From contig JACVTC010000076.1 in NCBI GenBank assembly GCA_016946835.1, forward strand, positions 607,501 to 652,500: DNA of 45,000 nt, written 5' to 3'. This document shows positions 28,701 through 37,900 of this stretch, one piece after another (positions within the stretch are counted from its first letter, which is position 1; every line of letters begins with the position of its first letter). The stretch is from Neocallimastix lanati (nom. inval.) (Eukaryota; Neocallimastigomycota; Neocallimastigomycetes; Neocallimastigales; Neocallimastigaceae). The notes under the pieces are model-generated. The model had not been told where the DNA came from. It was given only the letters and a program-made list of their open reading frames with translations, and made no database searches. The position numbers and the translations under genes are program-made.

Positions 28701-31518
28701 CTTCTAGTTCTTTCTTTGCTTTATCAAGTTTAATAATTTTATCATTGGACTCCTTTAATTGCTGATTTAATTTACTATTTAAAGCTTCTTTTTCGGACAT
28801 TTTCATGGTGATGGCGTCTAGTTTACCTTGAATAGATTTATTAATTTCAATCTGTTGACTCATTTTTTCATTAATAGCATAATTTTCTTGCTCCTTTTCA
28901 CTAATTAATTCAGTAACATTATCTAAGGATTGGGTAAGAATTGTGGTTTCATTTGTAATTGCATTTATTTTTTCCTCCAAGCCTTCTATTTCCTTTTCTC
29001 TTTCGTCATTTATTTGATGAACTTCCTTCAATTCCTTTTCATATGTCATTTTAGTATTTTCAAGTGAAGAAAGTTTCTCATTTAGTTCATTTATCTTTTC
29101 CACTTTTTCTTGAATTGATATTATATTCGATTGATTTGAATTTTTCAAATTCTCAATTTCCTTGTCCTTTTGAATAATACTCTCTAAATTATTATTATAG
29201 GAAACATTCATATTCCTTAATTCTTGTTTTAAGGCTTCAACAATTTCATTATTCATAGTTGATGTTAACTTTAATTCATTAATTTTCTTATCCTTTATTT
29301 TGATTTTTTCCTTGATTTCATGTACTTTCACATCTTTTTCTTTCATTTGACTACTTAGTTCATTAAATAATACAATTTTTTCTGATATAGTAGTTAATAA
29401 ATTGTCAATCGATTCTTCTTTTTCTTTAATTTCAGTCGTCAATGATTCTATGGTACTATTGGTTTCATTAAGATTTCCTTGGAGTTTTTGAATTAATGTT
29501 TCCTTATGGTCAATTTCGTTATTTAATTCTTTGATTTTTCCATTAAATTCTTCTGTTAACTTCAATTCTTTTTCTTTAAATTCATCCGTTAAATCAGAAA
29601 TTCTTTTTTCCTTTTCAAGGAGTTTTTCTTTCGATTCATCTATTAATTTAATATTATTATTAACGTCACTTTGAAGTTTTTCATTTAATTCTTCCTTTTC
29701 TTTAATTGTATTATTTAGGCCTTCAATTGCATTTTCTTTCATAGCAAGATTAGATTTTAAATTTTCAATTATTTCTTGCTTTTCTTTAATTTTTTTACTT
29801 AATTTATCAATAGCATCATTAGCCTTTTGGTTCATGGTTTCTTGCTCTGATATATTATCAGTTAATGTCTCAATAGAAATATTTTTTTCTCTTACATCAA
29901 TGGCAAGCTTTTCGATTATTTCCTTTTTATTTTCAATGTCTTCTGTATATTGATTAATTAATTTTTCCTTTTCATTAACTAATTCATTTAATGATTCCAT
30001 CTTACTACTCCATTCACTACTTTCTTTTAATTCGTTTTTCAAAGTGTCAATAGAACCCTGTTTACTATCAATCGTATCATTTAAACTACTAATAATATTT
30101 TCAAGTTTTTTGTTTTCCATATTAAGATTTTCGATTAATTTATCCTTGTGATTTAAATTTTCATTCATTTCGGTAAGAGAAGATTCCTTTTCCTTTATTA
30201 TTTTTTCTAATTCATTACTACTCTCCGTTAAATCTTTTATAATGGTATCCTTTTCTTGAATGATAGTATCGCGCTCATTCATAGTAGTTTTGATATTATT
30301 ATTATCAATAACTAATTGATTGATGGCATCATCCTTTTCTTTAATTTCATCATCATATTTTTTCATTAAATTCTTAATTTCTGTAGCATTACTTTCATTA
30401 ATTTTCTTAATGTTATTGTCTTTGTCTTGAACAACTTCAACAAGCTTTTCTATCGTTTTTTCCTTTTCTTGCAATTCATTATACATCCCATCAATGTTTA
30501 CATTATTATTATCCGCATCATCATTTTCCATTTTTTCAACATTTTCAATATTTGTCCTATTTAATTTATTTTCTAACTCTACTATCGTATCACCTTTTTC
30601 TTTTATTTCTTCCTTAAATTCATTTACTTTCTTTTCTAAATTCTTAATCAACTCATTTAAATGCTCATTTTGTTCAACAATTTTTTGATATTTAGTAGGA
30701 CTTGAATTATTTTCAGTATTTTCATCCACCGATGAATCATCTAATATCTTTTGATATTTTTCATTTAATCCTCTTATTTCTTCATCTTTCATCTCCAATT
30801 GATGATTCTTTTCTTCTATTATATCATTCAAAGAATTTTCTTTAGCACTAATATTCTTAACAATCGAATTAATTTCATTCATTAAACTGTTTATTTTATC
30901 ATTATCACTATTACTAAGATTTGCATCATTTTTAAATTCATCGATTATATTTATAATATTTTCTTGTTCATTCCTAATAAATGAGATACTATCGGTACCA
31001 TTGACATTTTTTTCAATATTTGGAATGGCACCTGGTTGAAATGTATCTTCTTCTTGATACGTATCATAAAATTCGTAGTAACTATTCATATTTTGTAATC
31101 TATTATTATCTAATATATTTTCTTTTTTCTGAAGTTGACTGGTATTTGTTTTATTTTCGTCATTAACTTTAATTTCTTTGTCTTGGTTTTCATCAATATT
31201 TTTGTCGTCTGTGGTTAAAGAAATATTACTATTTTCATTTAATGTTTTTATGTCATTATTATTGCTACTTTCTAATTTGATTTGGTCAGTATTATTGTTT
31301 TTCTTACTTGCTTTCTTTTTATTGATGAAATTATTTTTTGGTATCTTATTTTTTTGATTGTTCTTTTTATTTACTACTTTAGACTTATCATTTACTGTTT
31401 CAGCCGAGCTATTACTTAATTCTTTGTATGACTTTTTTTCTTTATACTGTTTAATTTTTGGAATACTTAACTTTATTAATAATCCAATAATTAATATTGA
31501 AATAATTATTAAAATCAT
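22759..31518 (-). CDS. giant N-terminally anchored coiled-coil protein (2919 residues)
   Basis: Single uninterrupted frame from ATG 31516-31518 to stop 22759-22761. Residues 1-15 are almost purely Ile/Leu and are followed by a Lys-rich flank (KIKQYKEKK), which predicts a signal anchor with the rest in the cytosol. Residues about 35-160 are Asn/Lys/Ser-rich and probably disordered. From about 190 to 2780 it is near-continuous coiled coil rich in E, K, N, L and I with few helix breakers. Residues 1408-1519 are four tandem 28-residue units. The last 130 residues include a non-coil TLVEPLPLTASDSMVS segment and end ERRVSLPAL. I recognise no enzymatic domain. The topology resembles ER proteins such as kinectin or p180 more than golgins, which anchor at the C-terminus; this is analogy, not homology. 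It is intronless, unlike its neighbours. A long tether or filament is the likely role. Confidence 0.9.
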   Translation of the reverse strand: MILIIISILIIGLLIKLSIPKIKQYKEKKSYKELSNSSAETVNDKSKVVNKKNNQKNKIPKNNFINKKKASKKNNNTDQIKLESSNNNDIKTLNENSNISLTTDDKNIDENQDKEIKVNDENKTNTSQLQKKENILDNNRLQNMNSYYEFYDTYQEEDTFQPGAIPNIEKNVNGTDSISFIRNEQENIINIIDEFKNDANLSNSDNDKINSLMNEINSIVKNISAKENSLNDIIEEKNHQLEMKDEEIRGLNEKYQKILDDSSVDENTENNSSPTKYQKIVEQNEHLNELIKNLEKKVNEFKEEIKEKGDTIVELENKLNRTNIENVEKMENDDADNNNVNIDGMYNELQEKEKTIEKLVEVVQDKDNNIKKINESNATEIKNLMKKYDDEIKEKDDAINQLVIDNNNIKTTMNERDTIIQEKDTIIKDLTESSNELEKIIKEKESSLTEMNENLNHKDKLIENLNMENKKLENIISSLNDTIDSKQGSIDTLKNELKESSEWSSKMESLNELVNEKEKLINQYTEDIENKKEIIEKLAIDVREKNISIETLTDNISEQETMNQKANDAIDKLSKKIKEKQEIIENLKSNLAMKENAIEGLNNTIKEKEELNEKLQSDVNNNIKLIDESKEKLLEKEKRISDLTDEFKEKELKLTEEFNGKIKELNNEIDHKETLIQKLQGNLNETNSTIESLTTEIKEKEESIDNLLTTISEKIVLFNELSSQMKEKDVKVHEIKEKIKIKDKKINELKLTSTMNNEIVEALKQELRNMNVSYNNNLESIIQKDKEIENLKNSNQSNIISIQEKVEKINELNEKLSSLENTKMTYEKELKEVHQINDEREKEIEGLEEKINAITNETTILTQSLDNVTELISEKEQENYAINEKMSQQIEINKSIQGKLDAITMKMSEKEALNSKLNQQLKESNDKIIKLDKAKKELEDQVIEEKAKLESLSSNSANTKEQVQKLIKENAELKESNHKMVGELMNKESIMEMYSSMEEELRNQIDNNEKMNKYISSESEMLRGRIDSLNSRKQEEKEKLQGEIDKLQNQLKEKEEALVKEKENVLTVQNNDNKLIRALQKDLKTRITTSQISEVELVKLIKSLKTQLKEKESAFNVNKEKLEKTEIKNNELILALKEQLKESKSVMDEEKERYSKHKSISQKLIETLKSQVMEKEKAIEEIKNELETKTKEKETILKEENKKSLEYEKLLQTIDELRGELQEKNEIIRDGQDQVADAERDFEEMNKQLIENIDIINKQNSKFTQLKEKQEEILKKNKEIYKKLAINKEKVKSSNEQIIKLESKVKELSETNKEICNELEYNKNMVETLRKFNEDDNSTDHEDEINELKDKISNLESTVSQYEYKYNDAISELEESKRENGKLQKGCSEMQELLKQETNKREELANQLKETDELLNEKASMYEVLVTENRSLEEQLTETQKFIIGKSLNYESLTSEKKDLEDKLNESQALLNEKTSLSESLILEKKIIEEKLSETEKLLNEKINLYETVSIENNDLREQINDSQKLIKRKNKKNKSLAKKEKKQLDSKVKVKASEELMKSHNESMNKLQDLIDKLSTENDKLKQSLLDEQKKIASTQQELNTIKQQYEKEDKENRKELESLQVQVKNLIEDRNETEEFINNKQRMKRLSRSNDTLKNLIEEKDKEIEEKNRRIEEQSKEIVKANEKSDSILNLNRTFIEKLRNEQKTTSNLQEEISLLNDDINRKNEIIELCKEEIDKLNDEIKNNYLKNDEYFAELTDIKNEMNSVKEKLNEKEREASQLHKELDEICQIHSEACDEFEKENIKLNKEMKHLKDLSENKIKNATIQIQEKKSKIKDLMDENQELNKKLQAMEEKEKEEKATLKKSEEDYQKMNEDLVKSEKRNEILRGIVDAMKKSRDEFSEKYHQEVESNKTNKEEIEQLNKINMTLKSNKEEIEIMCNKLLHDIDDYKFEIEDVTTKNHHIMDELEEKNVELEEKVEECSNNAKTISKLNETIKNLYAEMKEKDEALKEAENKFVLLRKEDDEEEEMEKEINELSLHNKEIEEQYNELIQQIDYYKKETEISKNVINSLKEDDKLNNSRINELQEQYKLLEEASIEKENKIMEYEKDIEVLQKIVMNEVNKSGDYVSRLNFIEDKLQNKEEVISSQLNEITQLKVEINDIYQINHTLEFDLDKADKKMDEYENSLYEMRQELLDMDENKKALEIENMYKEEKIHDLEVESLFREEKFKNLQVENISLQEKLKIIEMELNTKDRIIVDLNERHLIKEEQIENMNQKLANSDESKEGLKNLNNKLIDQLKNEKLKIQELNMKLSTVDDDIKEKEAVIEENKLILKTLSERNNEFIETVNSLKKDLNKEIDMNQQNQAYISDLEEYINNNEDIISKNNAQINKLKLTIENIQKEKDELVSLLTAKDIEMKSKMASYYYKVNDLESNQATLTKNYNEEKGKAMEYHEKMEKFEQELKAISAELEVSKATLEKKEREVIISKSVIENLKSTRNELQEKLERSQMTFKLKESNSEKLNQEMAILKESNEEKEHCIQNLMKEVDNLQNENDNIRNESQKKQEEFAKMKEDFDNITTLLKEEKAKNEKESSDREQREAKIKELETEIAINDVKLMAAKVNNNKFIKTIEDQKNVETDLRNIIATNRKQIMEKEQQINELKNSVEEKLQEKMKDQEKFKEDIKTLSRILEISKKTIIQSVRDKGLLEEKASELEEQLKVQAQNSNKLQKYLDTTIENQKKEMEEHESRLIENFKEQLKEKDDQIYQLKCKTHPLDSNNFKSTATLVEPLPLTASDSMVSTSYDTIINDNFKHHELSHVSFNTSMFESNVSIESVNLNSKRDEYSENTKSSEMKPFLKTFKNYEIKDDSQMTIDSGKEMEYKMKIQKLLDIIKYSTKIINKMKEERNERRVSLPAL
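26962..27297 (-). repeat. 84-bp coding tandem repeat, four units
   Basis: Encodes four consecutive 28-residue units (four heptads each) within the coiled-coil protein, with pattern L-x-E-T/S-x-x-L-L-N-E-K-x-S-x-Y-E-x-L-x-x-E-x-x-x-L-E-E-x. The units are diverged, so the duplication is old, but the 28-residue register is exact through all four. Confidence 0.85.
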
Positions 31519-33662
31519 TTTGAATACTTAGTTCACCTTTTAAACTAATAATGTATACAAATATGTTGAGTTAATAATATAATTTTTCCTCTTATATTTT
31601 AATAATTTTTATTTTTATATGTCTATATATATACATATATTTTATTTCTTCTTTAAATTTTTTTAAAAAAAATATATATATATATTCAATGATGACACAA
31701 GTTTCTTTTATAAATAAATATAGAAATGAAATAGATATTAAGATAGTTCTTTAATTTTTTTTTTTTTTTTTTTTTTTTACAAAAAAAAAATTATTTATAA
31801 TTGGTTGAGTTCTACCTAAAAAATAATATTTAATATGAAAATAAAATCAAAGTAAATGGTATTCTATAGGCTTTGATTTTTTTATTTTATTGCTTTAAAA
31901 AATTAAAAAGAAAGCTTTCTTTATTTATTAATGATATATTGTCTAATAAAAGATTTATAATATTACACTAGTATTTATTATAAAAATAAATATATTTGTT
32001 TCTTCTATATATACTAAATAGATTTTTATAATAATGATATACAAAAAATATGTAATAATAGTAATAGTTATTAAAGACTATTTTATTTTATTTTATTTTA
32101 TTTTTTATATTTGTTTCATAATTATATTTTATTAAAGCATTATTTATAATAATGAAAATTATTATTTATAATAAACGTTTTTATTATTAAAATAATAAGT
32201 AGTTAATTTGTTTTTTTTTATAATATTTTAAAAAAATTAAAAAAAAAAAAAAAAATGTATTCAATTATATATTTATATATTATTTTATATAATAGTTTAA
32301 AATCTTAAAAAACTTTTTTAAATAAATAATCAAACATTAAATCTATATTTTTTATTCTCTTTTAAATAAAATCTATATGAAATCAAAATAATTAAAATTT
32401 AATATAATTTATCACTTTTTTTTTTTTTTTATTTTACAAAGAGAAAAAAAAAAAAAAAAGCACTATATTTTTTTATAAAAAAAAAAAATTATTATTAAGA
32501 AAAAAAAGATAGTACTATTATTGACATTTATTAAAAATATATTTATAACATTTTTTTTTCAAACAAAAATGTCTTTTTCTCTTTGAATTCCATAATTCTT
32601 AATTATTTTCAAAATATATAAAAAATAATAACATTATACAATTTTAATAATAATACGATATTATTTAAAGTTCAAAATTTATCTTTAATTTAAAAATAGA
32701 AATAAAAAATAAGTTTAATATTTTAGTTTTTTTTTATTATACTTTATTATTTTATTTTTTATTTTATTTTTTATTTTATTTTTTATTTTTTTTTTTTTTT
32801 TATTATATTTAAATTAATAAATAAAATATTGTTATTAATCCATAAAATATTATTCGAACGCGTATTATTAAAATTTTCTTTTTTCTTTTTTATTTATTTA
32901 TTTATTTATTTCATTTTATTATTATTATTATTATTTCAATAAAAATGTATCACTCCTAAATAATATTAGTGTATTGTAAAAATTCTGAAAGTTCACAATT
33001 TTTTGTGTAAAATACAATAAACAATTTAAAAATTTTACACACACAAAGATTTATTAAATTAATAAAAATTAAAAAAAAAAAAAAAATGAAAATCAAGAAA
33101 AAAAAAATATATTAAATAATAAATAATTAAACAATACTAAATAATAAATAATTAAATAATAAATAATCAAATAAATAATTGAATAATAAATAATAAATAA
33201 TAAATAATAATAAATAATAAATAATTGAATAATTAATAATAAATAATAAATAATAAATAATAAAATAATAAATAATTAAATAATTGAATAATCAATAATT
33301 AAATAATAAATAGTAATAATTAAATAATTGAATAATCAATAATTAAATAATAAATAGTAATAATTAATATAATAAATAGTAATAATTAATATAATATTTA
33401 ATTAAATTATTAATCTTGAAATTAACGAATAATGTTTATATAAAAAAAGCTATTTAAAAATTATTTTCTACGTTTATAATATTATATAAATATATATATA
33501 TATATATAATTTTTTTTTAATTATTATTTATTATTCAATAATTCAATAGAAACATTTTTATTTAATATATATTGGATTAAGAAGTAAGTAATAACCTTTT
33601 ATCATTTTTATTATAACTTAAATTTTAATATACAGAAAGTTTAAATAGTATATAATTTATTA
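31519..33662. other. intergenic region upstream of the coiled-coil gene; no gene
   Basis: Contains the coiled-coil gene's promoter (not localisable), a 10-bp-arm hairpin AAAATCAAAG...CTTTGATTTT (about 31843-31880), an inverted repeat TTTGTGTAAAAT...ATTTTACACACACAAA (about 33002-33048), and TAAATAAT-type repeats including two 44-bp copies at 33281 and 33325. No coding region is seen. Confidence 0.7.
33281..33368. repeat. two 44-bp AT-rich tandem copies
   Basis: A unit starting TAATTGAATAATCAATAATT recurs 44 bases later, within a longer field of TAAATAAT repeats next to the copia element 2 insertion. Confidence 0.75.
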
Positions 33663-33667
33663 ATTTT

Positions 33668-33922
33668 TGTTAAAAATAAAGTTCAAATAGTATAGTAATT
33701 TATATTATATATATTTAAATCTCTATGTATGTATGTATGTATGTGGCTTAATACATATAATATTAATATGAAGTTATTGTGTAATTGATGTAGTAAAAAA
33801 CTAATACATGTAATTAGTATAAAATAAAATAATAATTTAATAATTAAATAAAATAGAACTTAAATAAATAAAAAAAAAAAAAAAAATAAAAAAATAAAAT
33901 AAAATAAAAATAAAAAACAAAA
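33668..33922 (+). repeat. 5' LTR of copia element 2
   Basis: 255 bp, beginning TGTTAAAAATAAAG and ending AACAAA. It contains a (TATG)n run near 33725-33743. The 3' boundary is fixed by the match to the right LTR, by the adjoining primer-binding site and by the ATTTT duplication, so the terminus is not the usual CA. Confidence 0.95.
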
Positions 33923-33936
33923 GATTAAGAGTCTCA
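33923..33936 (+). other. primer-binding site of copia element 2 (half-tRNA type)
   Basis: GATTAAGAGTCTCA directly abuts the 5' LTR and is the same word as in element 1. It is complementary to the anticodon arm of tRNA-Lys(CUU), not to a tRNA 3' end. Confidence 0.8.
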
Positions 33937-33945
33937 ATAGCAGTA

Positions 33946-34986
33946 ATGAGTGAAAAAAGGAATATAACGAATACTGTTGAAGAAACAGTAAATACATTAA
34001 ACCAAATAAATACAGTAAACATAGCAAATAAACCAACTACTACAAAACACCTATTAACATCAAATAACTACAGACTATGGTTAACGGATATGGATCTTTT
34101 ATTAGTTATTAATGATGTTGATGACTATGTTTACGAAGAAAAGATAAAAGTTATAAAGAAAAACAAAATAGCTAAAGAAAATCTAAAGAAATATAAAAAG
34201 GTTAGAGGTTGTGATGACCTATATTATGAAAAAGACGTCACAAAAGAAATGATAAAGCTAGATTCTTTAGCTAAGCATCTGATAAACAATAGCATATCAG
34301 ATGAAATCAAAATTAAATTAGATTTTCAAAGATCTAGTGCCTATCAAATTTGGAACATTTTAAAAGCAAGTAATACTAGATCAAATGAAGAAAGGAAATT
34401 AGAATTAAAAAATAAGTTAAAGAATATGAAATATAACAAAGAAAATGATATTTCATTATTTATTGAAGAAATGAACAACATTTTCAATGAATTAAGTAGT
34501 CTTGAAATGGAAATCAGCGATGAGAAGAAATTTGAATATCTTTATCTCGCTCTTCCATATGAAATAACATTGGAAGTTAACATAATGGACCACGATGGGA
34601 AATGGGAAGATGTTACCAAATGTCTAAAAAAGAAGGTCCCTAAGCTAAAATATCTTAAGGAACTTAGAAAAGAAAATAACCACAAGAATAATACAGTAAT
34701 AAACGTTAACTCAATGACCAAGAAAAATAGATTCACACCAAGAAACAACAGAGGAAGAAAAAGATGTTATATATGTAACAAGCTAGGACATATAGCACGG
34801 GACTGTTGGCATAATGAGAAGAACAAAAGAAAAAAGAACAATAATATCAAAGCCAACAACGCAAGTATAAACAAAGAGGATGGGTATTGCGAATTTGCTG
34901 ATGCTCAAATAAGCCTCGAAGATTACAATTCAGATGAAGATATCCAATCCTCATACTCCGTTCGACCGAGGCGTGGACGCTACTAA
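33946..34986 (+). CDS. gag: copia element 2 Gag
   Basis: 346-residue capsid-nucleocapsid protein that packages the element RNA into virus-like particles. The first ATG lies 23 bases after the LTR. Residues about 120-240 match the UBN2-type Gag core (SSAYQIWNILKAS, NDISLFIEEMNNIFNELSSL, YLALPYE). A CCHC zinc knuckle CYICNKLGHIARDC is at 274-287, preceded by a basic stretch (RFTPRNNRGRKR). The last codons are unusually G+C-rich (CGA CCG AGG CGT GGA CGC) and overlap the start of pol, which lies in the +1 frame. This is the likely frameshift region. Confidence 0.95.
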   Translation: MSEKRNITNTVEETVNTLNQINTVNIANKPTTTKHLLTSNNYRLWLTDMDLLLVINDVDDYVYEEKIKVIKKNKIAKENLKKYKKVRGCDDLYYEKDVTKEMIKLDSLAKHLINNSISDEIKIKLDFQRSSAYQIWNILKASNTRSNEERKLELKNKLKNMKYNKENDISLFIEEMNNIFNELSSLEMEISDEKKFEYLYLALPYEITLEVNIMDHDGKWEDVTKCLKKKVPKLKYLKELRKENNHKNNTVINVNSMTKKNRFTPRNNRGRKRCYICNKLGHIARDCWHNEKNKRKKNNNIKANNASINKEDGYCEFADAQISLEDYNSDEDIQSSYSVRPRRGRY

Positions 34987-37900
34987 AGCAGAAAATAACA
35001 TGCCGAGACAAAACCTCAGTTATTATGTGACTGCCCCGTCAACTAAAGCGAAGCTACCAAGTAATATAGTCAGTTGGACAATTGACTCCGGAGCCACCTA
35101 TCACATGACAAATGCATTATCAAGTTTAATAGATAAGATAAGGTGTGAAGAAATTATCCAATTCGCTGACGGAGGTACAGTTACTGCTACGTACAAAGGT
35201 ACGTACGTAGGCTATATTAACAATAATGAAATTACATTACGAAATGTATTATATATTCCTAAATTCAAAAGAAGTTTGTTGTCAATAGACAACTTAAGTG
35301 AAGAAGGTTATAAAACAATATTTTACAATTTTAATAATAAAAATTTAGTTACCATTTACAACAAAGAAGGCAAAAGGATATTTACTACCAAATCTAATAA
35401 ATCCAAAATATATAAAGTATGGACTTTCAAAAATAAAATAGAATATAATAGGGACAACAACAAAAAGACTATTACATGTGACAATATTATAAAAGCTTTT
35501 AACACAGAAAACATGGAGCTATGGCACCGCCGTCTTGGCCACTTTTATATAGATAACATTAAGGAAAAATTAAATAATATAAACATACAAAATAAATGTA
35601 TAATATGTGCGTCCAAGATGAGAAATAAACCTTATAACAAAGCAAGAAACAAATCAAAAGAGCCGTTTGAACTTATACATATGGATACAGTGTCATCCCT
35701 AGATAGCTCCATATATGGAAATAAATATTTCTTAAGTATATTAGATGATTATACCAGGTACGGATGGGTCTTTTTTATGAACTCAAAAGCCGAAGTGTTC
35801 AATATTTTCAGAAAATGGTATAAGAAAGTCACCAACATTTTCAACAAAAATATTAAATATATACGAACCGACAATGGTACTGAGTTTACAAATAATAACT
35901 TTAGGAAATTTTGTGAAGAAAATGGTATTGAACAACAATTTTCAATACCTTACAACCCACAGCAAAACGGAAGAGCCGAACGTTTTCAAGAAACCCTCAT
36001 TTATAACGCCACCGCCATGCTCAAAGACGGTAAGCTAAATCATAAATATTGGGAAGATGCTGTAAGGACAGCAAATTACATTCATAATAGGTTACCACAT
36101 AATGGTAACAACAACAAAGTGCCTTTTGAGGAATTATATCAAGAAAAGGTCGATTATGAAAAGTTTAGAGTATTTGGTTGCCAAGTTTACTTTTATATCC
36201 CAAAACAATTTAGGCGAAAATTCAACGGAACCTCCCTTCCTGGAATATTTTTAGGATATGATGATAAAAATCCAACAGCCTACATAATATATGATACTAC
36301 AAATAATAAAATAGTCCTTTCAAGGACAGTTGAATTCTTCGAAGATACCCCTGGTAATATTTCCGCACCTTCTACAAGACCAGAAATATATAACTTTGAG
36401 GTTAATATGGAAGAATACGATGAAAATAACAAAAATACAGTATTACTCCAAGACTATAATAACAAAAATAAGGAACATGAAAATAAAGAGACAACAGAAA
36501 ATAGAGAAGAAAATAAAAATAATAACAATATAAATAATAATGATAACTTAAATAATTTAAATAATAATTATTTAGAAAATAATAATTTAAATAATAATAA
36601 TAATATAAATAATAATTATCCAAATGATAATAATTTAAATAAATATAATTTTAATAAAAATTATTTAAATGATAATAATATTAATTTTACTTATAGTCCT
36701 AATCCAAATAAAAATTTTCCCCAATCAACCAATATAATTGACCCATATAAAAATTATAATAATTATAATATTTTACCTTTAAATAATTTAAATAGTAATA
36801 TAAGTAGCAATTTACCTTTTGCAGAAAACTTAAATCCGGCCATTTACAATTATAATGCTGGATTTATAAATCCTAATTTAAATTATTTAAATAAAAATAA
36901 TTATATTCAAAATGAAAATTATAATAATTTTCTAAATGAATATAAGGGTCATTTATATTTAAATGATAATAATTTAAATAATAATTATATTAATAAAATT
37001 ATAAATTATGAAAATAATGCTCAAAATTCATCAAATTCAGGAAATTTAAACAATAAAAATTCAGAAGATAATTCTCAAGGTAAATATAATTTAATTAACA
37101 ACATAAACAATAAAAATGATAAAATGGAACAATCCATACATAATTCAAATTGTAATGATAACGTTATGAATGGAAATTCAAGTTCCATTGATAATAATTA
37201 TGTAAAAAATAATTATATTCCAAATAATAATTTATATAAAAATAATTTTAATACAAAAATGAGAATTAATAATTTATATGATGGTCAGTCGAATATGAAC
37301 GATGTCCAACGTATAAATAATAATTCTAATATAAACAAAGAATTAAATTCAAATATAAACAATGAATTAAATTCAAATATAAACAAAGGATTAATTTCAA
37401 ATATAAACAATGAATTAAATTCAAATATAAATAAAGAATTAAATTCAAATATAAAAAATGAATTAAATTCAAATGTAAGCAAAGAATTAAATTCAAATGT
37501 AAACAAAGAATTAAATTCAAAAGTAAACAAAGAATTAAATTCAAATATAAAAAATGAATTAAATTCAAATGTAAACAAAGAATTAAATTCAAATGTAAAC
37601 AAAGAATTAAATTCAAATGTAAACAAAGAATTAAATTCAAATGAAAATAAAGAATTAAATTCAAATGAAAATAAAGAATTAAATAAATTAGATATGAATA
37701 ATAAATCAAATAATTCTACAATATCAAATATTAATAATGATAAAGAAACACCAGATAAAACAAATAATAAGAAAACAAGTAAACGTAAAGGAAAGAGAAA
37801 ACTTGATTCAGAAACAAAACCTGAATCAAAGAAATTAAAATCATCAAATTTAAAGGACAAGAACGTTAAACGGAAAGGTAAGAGAAAACTTGATTCTGAA

